From Spirosoma fluviale (GTDB lineage Bacteria > Bacteroidota > Bacteroidia > Cytophagales > Spirosomataceae): a stretch of DNA of 64,000 nucleotides. The first letter of the stretch is position 1, and the number at the start of each line of letters is the position of its first letter. The stretch spans positions 1 to 64,000 of the forward strand of contig CAMDJW010000012.1 of assembly GCA_945901025.1 (NCBI GenBank), given 5' to 3'. Position numbers and translations under genes: made by a program. Positions 25,201-32,854 of the stretch are shown here, piece after piece. Under the pieces are notes generated by a model. That model saw only the letters and a program-made list of their open reading frames with translations, searched no databases and was not told where the DNA came from.

Positions 25201-25415
25201 TCTAAGCGTAATCCTGCTTTCTGTTTCGCTTTGTCTGGACCATGGCAAGCAAAACATTTATCAGATAAAATAGGCTTAACATGAATATTAAAGTCGATTT
25301 CAGTGGGCAAATTTTTCAATTCCAAAGCAACCTCTTTGGGCATACCCTCCTTTTCCTTGAAACCAAAGGAAAGGAATAAACAGGCACATAAGATTTGTAG
25401 GAATGGAAGCCTCAT
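22233..25415 (-). CDS. Planctomycete-type cytochrome c protein (PSCyt1-DUF1549-LamG-DUF1553)
   Basis: A 1060-residue exported protein (signal MRLPFLQILCACLFLSFGF). In order: PSCyt1 heme domain with CFACHGPDKAKQKAGLRLD near residues 55-75; DUF1549 with LDLARFADSHGYTID and a second CxxCH (TGCARCHDHKYDP) near 340; a concanavalin/LamG-like insert near 445-660 (GLVAHYDFESTLTNL, WVQLTLTYDG); and DUF1553 from about 760 (LWEINSHKYKQDT, PNPMMSTFDATSRSSC). Two CxxCH sites point to two covalent hemes. Its start overlaps the DUF2231-cytochrome gene by 4 bases. Electron transfer in the periplasm coupled to a carbohydrate reaction is likely, but the activity is not established. Confidence 0.88.
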   Translation of the reverse strand: MRLPFLQILCACLFLSFGFKEKEGMPKEVALELKNLPTEIDFNIHVKPILSDKCFACHGPDKAKQKAGLRLDLPEGAFSRLPESPGKFAIVPGNLGKSEMVKRILSVDPSYKMPSPKSHLELSSREKAVLIKWIQNGAEYKPHWAFVAPIKKEIPASTKENNPIDYFISNALASKNLKFSGSASRNFLLRRLSFDLTGLPPTVDEIEFFKNDARPNAYEIQVDRMLASPHFGEKLAAEWLDLARFADSHGYTIDRIRDMSPYRDWVIQAFNKNMPYDQFIHWQLAGDLMPNPTKEMRIATAFNRNHQQNTEGGIVEEEFQTEYVMDRANTFGDAFLALTTGCARCHDHKYDPISQKNYYQLFSFFNNVKEAGQISYNDDMPTPTLLLPTDKQQAIMDFIQAKIKTTEEKLHTLKPSGFDTWSNGEGPILLKKQSIPQNGLVAHYDFESTLTNLKNEKEIGVLKHESGKTGDIPQFLEGHSGKALAFDGDVYCDFNRVGVFRKSEPFSIGIWVNIPKNLKEGVIFHKSNAERLYNFKGFHVYLKNNSLEVMMAHSAPSNAITKITKNDIPRDRWVQLTLTYDGSSQAKGLKLYIDGTEPAMETTMDQLYKDIIFYSKQEPGLQIGGWWRGLGFKGGRADDVLVYNRELRPYEVTLIAQKNSSENIFKDTNHVVDYYATNVDSEYLKVKNELRILRTAYSDSTESTQELMVMQEMAKPKKAHVLLRGQYDAPGEEVFPNTPEKIFPYPANLPKNRLGLAMWLTDSRNPLTSRVAVNRIWQNLFGIGIVKTAEDFGNQGEMPFHPELLDWLAVNFRETGWDVKKLIKLMVMSKTYQQDSKASAALMELDPENRLLARGPSARLTAEMIRDNALVASELINREIGGKSMYPYQPEGLWEINSHKYKQDTTQAIYKRSLYVVVKRSVPNPMMSTFDATSRSSCLVRRQKTNTPLQALVVLNDPTFLEASKQMGIRMSKQSNLNVSIKDAYVRLTGREPQEGEINILVELQKIEWAKFKKAPEKAKGWLSAGMSKIDLKEVDRPYVASLAVVANTIMNSDATITKR

Positions 25416-26827
25416 TTATTTGAATCTAGACGTTTAGGTAGATTTGTATCTGCTAATTTAAAAGTAAATTGGCCCGATTCAATCTTTAATTTTGGTCTCT
25501 TCTTTTTTAACGCATTTATACCCACTTCAGAAACCTTTGTATCCCAAAGATATAAAACTTTTAAATGTTGGCATTCCGCCAACTTCAATAAACCTGCATC
25601 CGTAATTTTGGTCCCATAAAGATTCAATTGTTCGAGTTGGTCTAAGTCTTTAAAAAATTCCAAATCATCATCTTTCAAATTCGTATGACCTAAATTTAAA
25701 ATTTTCACATTTGAAAAATCCCGAATGACGGAAAAATCAATTTGATAAAAATCGGTTAATTTCAATTCCGTCACATGTGTTTTTATAGATTTCGATTGAG
25801 CCAACAAAGCATTAAAGTCAGATTTGACATTAATGAAATTTAAACTAATCCATTGATTATTTGCTCCTGAAGAAACGACACTAATTTTAGCTTCCTTTAA
25901 TTTATCTAAAACTAGAGTTTCAATTGGGCCAAAAGGTTCCACATTAATTTCATTTTCTACCGGAATTTTATCTGAATTGGATAAATCAGTGGCCTGGCTA
26001 CTCAATTCACTAGATGCTAGAACCATTTTTTGTTCAACCTCCCCAAAAGGTGCGCCCGTTGAAATCCATTTTTCAATGAATTGTATTTCCAATAAGGTCA
26101 ATTGCTTTTTGCCTGTTGGCGGCATATGAAGATCATCATCTTCTGGTAATATTAAATAAGCATATAAATGACTTTTCAAGGAATTTCCAGGGATGAATAT
26201 GCGGCCATGTTTGCCACCCTTGCGAATAAAAAATTCAGAATCTAAACGCAGCCCACCTTTCTTTTTTTGAATGGAATGACATGAGTAGCACTTAGACTTT
26301 AATATAGGGACAATTTGATCCTCATAGGGATAGAAATAGGCTTTTGTTTCTCCTTTAGGATTTTCAATTTTCACCGATCGCCTGTTTTTCGTTTGAATGG
26401 TAACGGTAGAGTCAACAGCCGGCTTTAAAAAGTAACCTTCTCCATACGTTAAAATAGATCCATAATGGCCAGTGACAATAATTAAAATCAATAAACCCGT
26501 GAACAGATAATTCCGAAAGCGAATCCAAAAATAGGAGGCGAGAGCTAGGATAAAGGTGGAAATTCCAGACCAGCGGTGAAAAAAAACAATTTCATCATTA
26601 TAGTCGCCCGATGAAGCTAAAAGCCAACCAGCTAGGCAAGAAATACCTGCCAAAATACTGCCAATCAATACAAGTATAGATATGGAAGAATTAAAATCCT
26701 TTTTAGAAATAATTTGAAAAAAATGTAGGGCAATAGCCATCAGAAGAATTCCAATGGGGAAGTGAATCAATAGTGGATGCAATTGACCTACAAATTCAGA
26801 AAAAAGCGCAAGCCTTGTAATTTCCAT
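25412..26827 (-). CDS. DUF2231 membrane-cytochrome c-LRR protein
   Basis: A 471-residue three-part protein. The ATG at 26827 (MEITRLALFSEFVG) is preferred over an in-frame TTG two codons upstream. Residues 1-140 are a DUF2231-like membrane region of four helices, opening LHPLLIHFPIGILLM. Residues about 165-265 are a planctomycete-type cytochrome domain with CYSCHSIQKKKGGLRLD and the distal Met motif DDLHMPPTGKKQLT. Residues about 340-460 form leucine-rich repeats (NLGHTNLKDDDLEFFKDL, LYGTKITDAGLLKLAEC). It overlaps the next gene by 4 bases. It could be the membrane electron port of the module, passing electrons from the soluble cytochrome to the chain. Confidence 0.82.
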   Translation of the reverse strand: MEITRLALFSEFVGQLHPLLIHFPIGILLMAIALHFFQIISKKDFNSSISILVLIGSILAGISCLAGWLLASSGDYNDEIVFFHRWSGISTFILALASYFWIRFRNYLFTGLLILIIVTGHYGSILTYGEGYFLKPAVDSTVTIQTKNRRSVKIENPKGETKAYFYPYEDQIVPILKSKCYSCHSIQKKKGGLRLDSEFFIRKGGKHGRIFIPGNSLKSHLYAYLILPEDDDLHMPPTGKKQLTLLEIQFIEKWISTGAPFGEVEQKMVLASSELSSQATDLSNSDKIPVENEINVEPFGPIETLVLDKLKEAKISVVSSGANNQWISLNFINVKSDFNALLAQSKSIKTHVTELKLTDFYQIDFSVIRDFSNVKILNLGHTNLKDDDLEFFKDLDQLEQLNLYGTKITDAGLLKLAECQHLKVLYLWDTKVSEVGINALKKKRPKLKIESGQFTFKLADTNLPKRLDSNK

Positions 26828-26836
26828 AGGCAATAC

Positions 26837-27610
26837 CTATTCATATATACCTTTGGCTATTTTTTCGCTGATTGATTTTGGAGCCACCCAAGCTAAAAAT
26901 GCACCCAACTTATTTATGAAACCGGTGATAACTTCAGGTTTTTTTGCAAACATCCCATCTACTGCCATTTTAGCCACGGACTCCGCCGTCATGGTTATTT
27001 TCTTAGCTGCATTTCTAGCCTTATCTGGTAAATTAGCTCGGTCATTAAATGAACTTGTCGTTGCACCTGGACTAACAGCTGTCACCGAAATACCTTTATC
27101 TTTCCATTCGTGAAACAAACCACGCGAGAAATTCAATACAAATACTTTCGTGGCTGCATATAAACTCATCAGCGGTATGGCTTGATAGGCAGTTGAGCTA
27201 GCGATATTAAGTACATACGCCTGACCTTTTCCGGTGAGCATGGGATAAAATGTATGGCAAGCTTCAACCAATGCATTCATATTGACCTGCATCATTTGTT
27301 GGTTTTCAATAAAGGAATACGATTCAAATTCCCCCACTAAACCATAGCCGGCGTTATTGACCAGAATACGCAAATCAACTTGCTTTTCCAAAACCCACTG
27401 ATATATACGACTCACTGACCCTTGATCACCTAAATCTGCCACTAGGTAGTCAACCGTATTGGCATATTTTTTTTCAATCGCCTCTTTTACTTGTTGGAGT
27501 TCATAGGAATTCCGAGCGACTATCAATAAATCATAGCCACGCGAAGCTAGTTCATTAGCTATTTCTTTTCCAATCCCTTTACTAGCTCCAGTGATTAATG
27601 CGTAAGACAT
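26837..27610 (-). CDS. SDR family oxidoreductase (DltE/YqjQ type)
   Basis: A 257-residue classical short-chain dehydrogenase. The cofactor motif TGASKGIGKEIA is at residues 7-18, NNAGYG near 87, the catalytic Ser in NIASSTAY near 137, and YAATK (Tyr and Lys) near 151-155. Arg at position 33 (VARNS) favours NADP(H). The C-terminal hydrophobic stretch (INKLGAFLAWVAPK) suggests membrane association. It lies 9 bases upstream of the DUF2231-cytochrome gene on the same strand and may be the first gene of that operon. The substrate is unknown. Confidence 0.88.
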   Translation of the reverse strand: MSYALITGASKGIGKEIANELASRGYDLLIVARNSYELQQVKEAIEKKYANTVDYLVADLGDQGSVSRIYQWVLEKQVDLRILVNNAGYGLVGEFESYSFIENQQMMQVNMNALVEACHTFYPMLTGKGQAYVLNIASSTAYQAIPLMSLYAATKVFVLNFSRGLFHEWKDKGISVTAVSPGATTSSFNDRANLPDKARNAAKKITMTAESVAKMAVDGMFAKKPEVITGFINKLGAFLAWVAPKSISEKIAKGIYE

Positions 27611-27630
27611 AAATAATATTCTTTATGAGT

Positions 27631-27657
27631 AAAAAAAGCTGCTCAATGAGCAGCTTT
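27631..27657 (-). terminator. Intrinsic terminator of the TonB-PstS-TPR gene group
   Basis: On the minus strand AAAGCTGCTCA pairs with TGAGCAGCTTT and is followed by a T-run. It stands right after the stop of the TPR gene at 27662. Confidence 0.88.
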
Positions 27658-27661
27658 AATC

Positions 27662-29386
27662 TTATTTCTTCGGAGCAACAGAACCAGGAGCAGCAGCTGC
27701 TGGTGGTGCTGGGTTAAAATAGGCTTTTATATCGGGATCATCTGCTTTGATCTCCTGAGCTTTTGTGAACAAATCTTTCACTTTAGCCTCATCCTTAGTT
27801 ACAGATAAATGATATCCACCTAAAAACTTATATGCCTCAAATAATTGATTCTTATCTTCTTTGTATTGAGTACTTTTTTCAGCTTTTAACTGATCCACTA
27901 CCGCGATGAATTTTTCATAGTAAGGAGCTCCTAACCATTTCGTTCCATCGTAATCGATAAAGTTGTTGGCACGTGCACGATTGATATAAAATGGAGGCCA
28001 TTTATCATTCACTGAAATGGACTTGGCAAACATAGAATCAGCACGCATCGCCATGGCTGGTCGGCCAATCGTATCTGCTTTATTGATGTAGGCAGCTGTT
28101 AAATATAAATCCATAGCCACTTTAAAATAATCTCCTGATCCTACCGTTTGAGCTCTTTTCACTTTCCATTCAATCGATTTAGTCCCAGCAACAGAAGCCT
28201 CTAAGTATCTTTTTTGCTTATATCGAATGTCATGAATTAACGTATACACATTGTTATTGGTATCTAAAGGTGCCGCTTTTTCCATGTAAGCAATAGCTAA
28301 AGAATCCTTACCTAAACCCTGATATCCTTTACCGAAGTATAAATCATCCATAAAGTAAGGCTTAACTCCTTTTTTAACCATCTCATCTAAATTGTCGATA
28401 CCTTGTTGGAAATTACCCATTTCAACGCGTGAATACCCACGCATACGGTAAATATCATTATCACGAACTCCACGCTTATCAGCCTCATCCGTATATTTCA
28501 TCGCTCCATCATAATCCTTAGAAAGGAAAAGCAATTTGGCTGTTTCCATCGTAACCTCTGGAGTGGCTTCTGCTTTTTCGATATATTTTCTAAAATAACG
28601 AGAAGCATTTTTATACTGACCACCGATGATCAAATACTCACCATAACGACGATGTCCTGGAGCATAATTTGAATCCAAGTCCAACGCCTCTTTATAACGT
28701 GCTTGTGTTTCTTTGTAATTTTTTCCTCTCAAATAAACCGTACCTATTTTAACCTTAGCTTTTACATTTCGTGGATCTTGTCCAATAGCTGCTTCATAAG
28801 CTGTCACCGCATTTCCTCCATCATTTTTAATTAAAAAGGCATCTCCTTTAACAATGTAATGCTCAGGCGCAGGTAATTTTTTGTCCTTTAACATACGCTC
28901 TTGAATCACATCAATTAAACGTATGGCTTCACCTGGATCATTGTTATTTGCATTAAAACTCTCCTCTTTACCTAAAATATAATACATGGAATAAGCCTCG
29001 GCGATGCGATATAAAACATCAATATTTTTTGATTTGGTATCGGCTATAATTTTATCAAACTCAACTTTAGCAGCAGAAACATTATTTTGACCCACTAAAA
29101 TGGAAGCTAAGCCGACTTGATTTAAAGGATTTTTAGGATCTGCAACTTTCCCTTTTTCAAAACTAATTTTAGCATTATCCCAATCGCGTAAATGCAAAAA
29201 GTATAAACCTAAATTGAAGTAATTCTCACATGTAGGAGCAGAAGCCACAAGTCCTTCGAAAACTTGTTTAGCCCTACTTGGCTGATGTCGGTCTAAAAAA
29301 CGAAAACCGTCTTGTACCGTTTGACTAAATGCTACGTTGGATATCAATAATCCTACACCCAATATCCATGATTTAAATTTCATCAT
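27662..29386 (-). CDS. Exported tetratricopeptide repeat protein
   Basis: A 574-residue protein with signal peptide MMKFKSWILGVGLLISNVAFSQ. From residue 24 on it is a chain of TPR units, for example FLDRHQPSRAKQVFEGL, NYFNLGLYFLHLRDWDNAKISFEKG and AKVKIGTVYLRGKNYKETQARYKEAL. The C-terminus is Ala/Pro-rich (PAPPAAAAPGSV). Such proteins act as scaffolds in the periplasm. It is the last gene after the PstS-like lipoprotein in a cluster starting with exbB, an order often seen in Bacteroidota, which suggests a role near TonB-dependent transport; no direct function can be read. Confidence 0.88.
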   Translation of the reverse strand: MMKFKSWILGVGLLISNVAFSQTVQDGFRFLDRHQPSRAKQVFEGLVASAPTCENYFNLGLYFLHLRDWDNAKISFEKGKVADPKNPLNQVGLASILVGQNNVSAAKVEFDKIIADTKSKNIDVLYRIAEAYSMYYILGKEESFNANNNDPGEAIRLIDVIQERMLKDKKLPAPEHYIVKGDAFLIKNDGGNAVTAYEAAIGQDPRNVKAKVKIGTVYLRGKNYKETQARYKEALDLDSNYAPGHRRYGEYLIIGGQYKNASRYFRKYIEKAEATPEVTMETAKLLFLSKDYDGAMKYTDEADKRGVRDNDIYRMRGYSRVEMGNFQQGIDNLDEMVKKGVKPYFMDDLYFGKGYQGLGKDSLAIAYMEKAAPLDTNNNVYTLIHDIRYKQKRYLEASVAGTKSIEWKVKRAQTVGSGDYFKVAMDLYLTAAYINKADTIGRPAMAMRADSMFAKSISVNDKWPPFYINRARANNFIDYDGTKWLGAPYYEKFIAVVDQLKAEKSTQYKEDKNQLFEAYKFLGGYHLSVTKDEAKVKDLFTKAQEIKADDPDIKAYFNPAPPAAAAPGSVAPKK

Positions 29387-29478
29387 TGTAAATTTTAATT
29401 TTTTGCTAAAATATTTTTTTAAAGGCTTAGAACATCAAAATGTTCAATAATTTAATCTAAAAGTTTAATTAAAATCGA

Positions 29479-29515
29479 ATGACAAAATTAATGATAAAAA
29501 TTTAGATTTTGTCAT
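29479..29515. repeat. Inverted repeat between the pstS-like and TPR genes
   Basis: ATGACAAAAT at 29479-29488 and ATTTTGTCAT at 29506-29515 are perfect 10-bp arms around 17 bases. The left arm contains a minus-strand TAATTTTG (29490-29483) that fits a -7 element for the TPR gene. It may be a weak terminator of pstS, an operator, or both. Confidence 0.4.
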
Positions 29516-29535
29516 TTAAATAAACAAATTCTTTG

Positions 29536-30501
29536 TTATTGGTTAATTTGGTACGTCCTAATCGTGATAGGTCGGGTCAAAGGAATTAAGCCAGCCTTTA
29601 AAACAATGAGCTGACCCATCTCCCCACAAACGTAATTGACAAAACCTGTTCCTAAGCCTAGATGTGATTCTTTCAAGATCAACTTAATTTCTCGGCGCAA
29701 AGGATACGTTTTTAAGGCCAAATTATATCCAAAAGGTTGCAAATATTTATCCTGGGCTAATCCATCTTTTTCAGCTACTGACATCACATGAACGGATTTA
29801 ATGAATCCTAAAGAAGTGGGATTATCTCCATCACTAATCCAGTTTGATCCAATAATTCCCAACGCATTTGAGTGATTTTTTACATATTCAATGACCGCTG
29901 GATTAGAACCAGCAGCAAAGACGGCTAATTTCTGGGTCGCTGGAATACCTAATTTATCGATTAAAAATTTAATGTTGCTTGAATTTGCTTTATCGACCAC
30001 TAATAAAATTTCTCCGGAAACAGAATGGGCTCCCAATTTATTCCAATTGGAAATCTTTCCTTCCAATAATTCTTTCAATAGGGGTAAACTAATTAAGGTA
30101 TCCGTGTTTTGCCTATTAGTTAAAAGAGCTATTCCATCCGCAGCAAATGGGAAGCTACGGTAGGTTATTTTTTCACGCGTAAAAATTTCCTTTTCTTTGG
30201 AGGTAAGGTCCCTTGAAACTACGATAGATCGAACTTTTTCGTTCAACAAATCAGCTATCGCTTCATTTTCAGGCGTGAATTTTAAATTAATGTGAGCAAA
30301 ATGATAATTATTTTCAAAAGCTGTTTTTTCAGATTTCAATAAAAGCTGGAAAGACTCATCCACAGCGATCGAAATTTCTCCTTGCGCTGGACCGTCCTTG
30401 GCGTCCTCTTTTTTGCTGAACAACGAACATGAAAAAAAGATGCAGGAAAGGAAAAGTACCCCACATAAATTACGAGCCGTATTCGCCATATTCATCTTCA
30501 T
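29536..30501 (-). CDS. PstS-like phosphate-binding lipoprotein
   Basis: A 321-residue substrate-binding protein with a lipoprotein signal (LCGVLFLSCIFFSCS; Cys in FFSC is the likely lipidated residue). The domain resembles PstS: EISIAVDESFQLLL at the start of the mature part, PFAADGIALLTN, LLEGKISNWNKLG and a C-terminal TGFVNYVCGEMGQLIVLKAGL. No pst permease genes are near. Its start overlaps the preceding small membrane gene; two further in-frame ATGs at 30495 and 30489 are possible. Placement after tonB suggests a link to energised outer-membrane uptake. Phosphate binding is a family inference. Confidence 0.82.
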   Translation of the reverse strand: MKMNMANTARNLCGVLFLSCIFFSCSLFSKKEDAKDGPAQGEISIAVDESFQLLLKSEKTAFENNYHFAHINLKFTPENEAIADLLNEKVRSIVVSRDLTSKEKEIFTREKITYRSFPFAADGIALLTNRQNTDTLISLPLLKELLEGKISNWNKLGAHSVSGEILLVVDKANSSNIKFLIDKLGIPATQKLAVFAAGSNPAVIEYVKNHSNALGIIGSNWISDGDNPTSLGFIKSVHVMSVAEKDGLAQDKYLQPFGYNLALKTYPLRREIKLILKESHLGLGTGFVNYVCGEMGQLIVLKAGLIPLTRPITIRTYQINQ

Positions 30502-30715
30502 TTAATTCTTTATAATACAAATATGCTCTATAAAATCTAAAAAAACCATAGGCTAAAAACAATGACCCAAGGTAATAATTAATGGACAAACCAAACCAAG
30601 TGCCGAGTTGGGCCTCCGACCAAAACGCTACATAAACTCCAAGCAAACAATAAGCAAGGGCAGCGATTAATCTAAATAAAACATTAATTAATTCTGCAGC
30701 TGACAATTTCATCAT
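30470..30715 (-). CDS. Small membrane protein between tonB and the pstS-like gene
   Basis: An 81-residue protein starting at the ATG at 30715 (MMKLSAAELINVLFR); the TTG at 30730 directly adjoins a terminator hairpin and is less likely. Two or three hydrophobic segments are visible (LIAALAYCLLGVYVAFW and YYLGSLFLAYGFFRFYRAYLYY), followed by an acidic tail (NEDEYGEYGS). I recognise no named family. Its 3' end overlaps the pstS-like gene by about 30 bases, implying coupled translation. Confidence 0.7.
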   Translation of the reverse strand: MMKLSAAELINVLFRLIAALAYCLLGVYVAFWSEAQLGTWFGLSINYYLGSLFLAYGFFRFYRAYLYYKELNEDEYGEYGS

Positions 30716-30730
30716 GAATTTTAAAAACAA

Positions 30731-30764
30731 TCAGACCTGCCAAAAACAAATTTAGCAGGTCTGA
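30731..30764 (-). terminator. Terminator or attenuator after tonB
   Basis: TCAGACCTGC pairs with GCAGGTCTGA over 10 bp around a 14-base loop; on the minus strand it is followed by TTGTTTTT. It lies after tonB and directly before the small membrane gene, so partial read-through would set lower expression of the distal genes. Confidence 0.7.
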
Positions 30765-30781
30765 AGGAAATAAATTAAATC

Positions 30782-31600
30782 TTATTCAGATAATACGAAG
30801 GTAATTGGCTGAGTAAATCTTGAACGTACTGCACGGCCAGACTGCTTGCCTGGATTCCATTTAGGTACTGATTTAATCACGCGAATCGCTTCCTCATCGC
30901 AACCAAATCCTACTGATTTCAAAACCTGAACATCTTGAATAGTTCCATCCGTATTAACTACGAACTGAACATATACTTTACCGCCTACGTTTGCACGCTG
31001 AGCAGCTGATGGGTATTTTAAATTTCTCTGAAGGAACGCACCAAAAGCACGTGGTCCGCCAGGGAATTCAGCTTGTTGTTCCACCGCAGTAAAGATTTCA
31101 TCTTCTGCAGGCTTAGGTGGCTCTACTGGAGCTAAACCTTTCGCATCTGGATCAACAGGTGGTTCGAAATTTTCCGTTTCACCCTTCACTGTTTCAGAAG
31201 CTGTATTTCCTTTTACCTCCTCAGGTGGCGGCTCAGGCTTTGTAACTTCTTCATCATGCTTAATCTCAGGAGGTAAAAACTTAGTCGTTGTTACCTTAGG
31301 GATTTCTTTGGGTGGTGGCGGCGGTGGCGGCGGCGGCAACTCTACCTTTTTGGGTGGAGGTGGCGCGTCTAATTTCATTACTTCAGCTGTGATTTCTTCT
31401 TTGGTAGTGAGGTTTGCTGTCAACTGTTTCCAGAATGCTGCAATCAACAATGCGCCAACGAAAAGAGCAGAGCCTAGTAATACCGACCGTTTGATAACCT
31501 TTGGATAGGTAGTCCTTAGTAAAAAAGCACCAAATTCTCGGTTCTTATCTCTAAAGATAATGTCATCCAATGTAGCATCTTGGCTTGTTACTTGTGACAT
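30782..31600 (-). CDS. tonB: Energy transducer TonB
   Basis: A 272-residue protein. The cytoplasmic N-terminus (DIIFRDKNREFGAFLLRTTYP) is typical of Bacteroidota TonB. One membrane helix follows at about 35-57 (VLLGSALFVGALLIAAFW). A Pro-rich periplasmic spacer with a run of prolines lies near 80-130. The C-terminal TonB domain spans about 180-272 (YPSAAQRANVGGKVYVQFVVNTDG, AIRVIKSVPKWNPGKQSGR). It transmits ion-motive energy from ExbB/ExbD to outer-membrane receptors. It follows the two exbD genes in one operon. Confidence 0.95.
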   Translation of the reverse strand: MSQVTSQDATLDDIIFRDKNREFGAFLLRTTYPKVIKRSVLLGSALFVGALLIAAFWKQLTANLTTKEEITAEVMKLDAPPPPKKVELPPPPPPPPPKEIPKVTTTKFLPPEIKHDEEVTKPEPPPEEVKGNTASETVKGETENFEPPVDPDAKGLAPVEPPKPAEDEIFTAVEQQAEFPGGPRAFGAFLQRNLKYPSAAQRANVGGKVYVQFVVNTDGTIQDVQVLKSVGFGCDEEAIRVIKSVPKWNPGKQSGRAVRSRFTQPITFVLSE

Positions 31601-31644
31601 AGTATTTCTTAATTTAAAAATTTATTAAATAGGCTATCGCCATT

Positions 31645-32163
31645 TTATTTACCTGAACGTTTAATTAAATCCTCCGAAGCTGGATCAATCTGTAATAAAG
31701 CATATCGCTTATTGCCAGTAATCGCACATTCATCAAGCATATCGACCATATTACGGTATTTTGCTTTTTTCGTTGGTTTAATCACGAGCGTAAAATTGTT
31801 ACCGATTTTCTTCTTCAAATCCGCAATTACCTTGCGAATACCTGTGTCAGAATAATCAGTCACCTCTAATTTAGTACCTGCTTCAGTCGGTATACCTTGG
31901 TAATAATACACCTTAAACTCATCTGGAATAACCGTTAAGGTCTCAGACAATTTAACTGGTGACGTTTCCTTTGTATCCGTCTTATCAGGCATGTTTAATT
32001 GCATGGTCACGGGTTTAGCTAACGTAGTCGTTAACATAAAGAAAGTGATTAGCAAGAAGCCTAAGTCCACCATCGGTGTCATGTCAATTTTGGTTGACAT
32101 TTTTTTACTTCGCTTCTTCCCTCCGCCTTTCTTACCCCCACCGGAGCTATCTATTTCTGCCAT
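31645..32163 (-). CDS. exbD: ExbD family biopolymer transport protein (second paralogue)
   Basis: A 172-residue ExbD/TolR protein. A basic, Gly-rich cytoplasmic tail (GGGKKGGGKKRSKK) precedes the membrane helix with the conserved motif IDMTPMVDLGFLLITFFML, in which the Asp is the proton-carrying residue. A periplasmic domain follows (LKKKIGNNFTLVIKPTKKAKYRNMV). It works with ExbB to energise TonB. It lies 26 bases after the other exbD, so two ExbD subunits of different length may form a heteromeric stator. Confidence 0.93.
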   Translation of the reverse strand: MAEIDSSGGGKKGGGKKRSKKMSTKIDMTPMVDLGFLLITFFMLTTTLAKPVTMQLNMPDKTDTKETSPVKLSETLTVIPDEFKVYYYQGIPTEAGTKLEVTDYSDTGIRKVIADLKKKIGNNFTLVIKPTKKAKYRNMVDMLDECAITGNKRYALLQIDPASEDLIKRSGK

Positions 32164-32189
32164 TTCTTAATCTAATTAATAATGAATAC

Positions 32190-32789
32190 TTATTTTGGTT
32201 TTCCTTCAGGAGATGTAATCAACTGAAATATATTGATATTCTGAGCTTGCAAAGTACCAATGATATCACTGAAAATTTCATAATTAGAATTCTGATCTCC
32301 CTTGATCGCAATCTTCAGATTCGGATTTGATAATTTGGCATATCCAACCCAATATGACAGCTCATTATTAGCTGAATCGATCGGAATACCTTTTATCAAT
32401 TTTTTCGCATCTGCTGGTTTCATATTCAACACTTGACGCATCGCACCAGCCGGGTAGCCTACAATTTCAGAAGCCATATAATTCTTCTTCATCTCTGCTG
32501 TTACAGCAACTCCATAGCGACTAGCCATGCGCTCTAACATAAACTCCCTACCTAATTGATCGTCAGATGCCAAATAAACACCACCCTCATTCGATACACT
32601 TATCGTCAGCATACCATCTTTCGCATTCAAAGGTTTCTCTGAAATAGATGATGGTGGAACTATGGTAACTGCCTCCTCAGGACGAAACTTCGCGGTTAAC
32701 ATGAAGAACGTCAACAAAAGGAAAGCCACGTCACACATCGCTGTCATATCGAGTGATACACTTTGTCGTTTGGCTTTAACTTTTGGCAT
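32190..32789 (-). CDS. exbD: ExbD family biopolymer transport protein (first paralogue)
   Basis: A 199-residue ExbD/TolR protein. The N-terminal motif SLDMTAMCDVAFLLLTFFML contains the conserved membrane Asp; a Cys stands where the second paralogue has Val. The periplasmic domain is longer and ends NSNYEIFSDIIGTLQAQNINIFQLITSPEG, the standard ExbD C-terminal fold. It lies between exbB and the second exbD in the same operon. Confidence 0.93.
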   Translation of the reverse strand: MPKVKAKRQSVSLDMTAMCDVAFLLLTFFMLTAKFRPEEAVTIVPPSSISEKPLNAKDGMLTISVSNEGGVYLASDDQLGREFMLERMASRYGVAVTAEMKKNYMASEIVGYPAGAMRQVLNMKPADAKKLIKGIPIDSANNELSYWVGYAKLSNPNLKIAIKGDQNSNYEIFSDIIGTLQAQNINIFQLITSPEGKPK

Positions 32790-32854
32790 AACAATTAATA
32801 ATTTGAACTGTGAAAAATAATTTAAAATAGGCTATCGCCCAAAAGGTTCAAATA

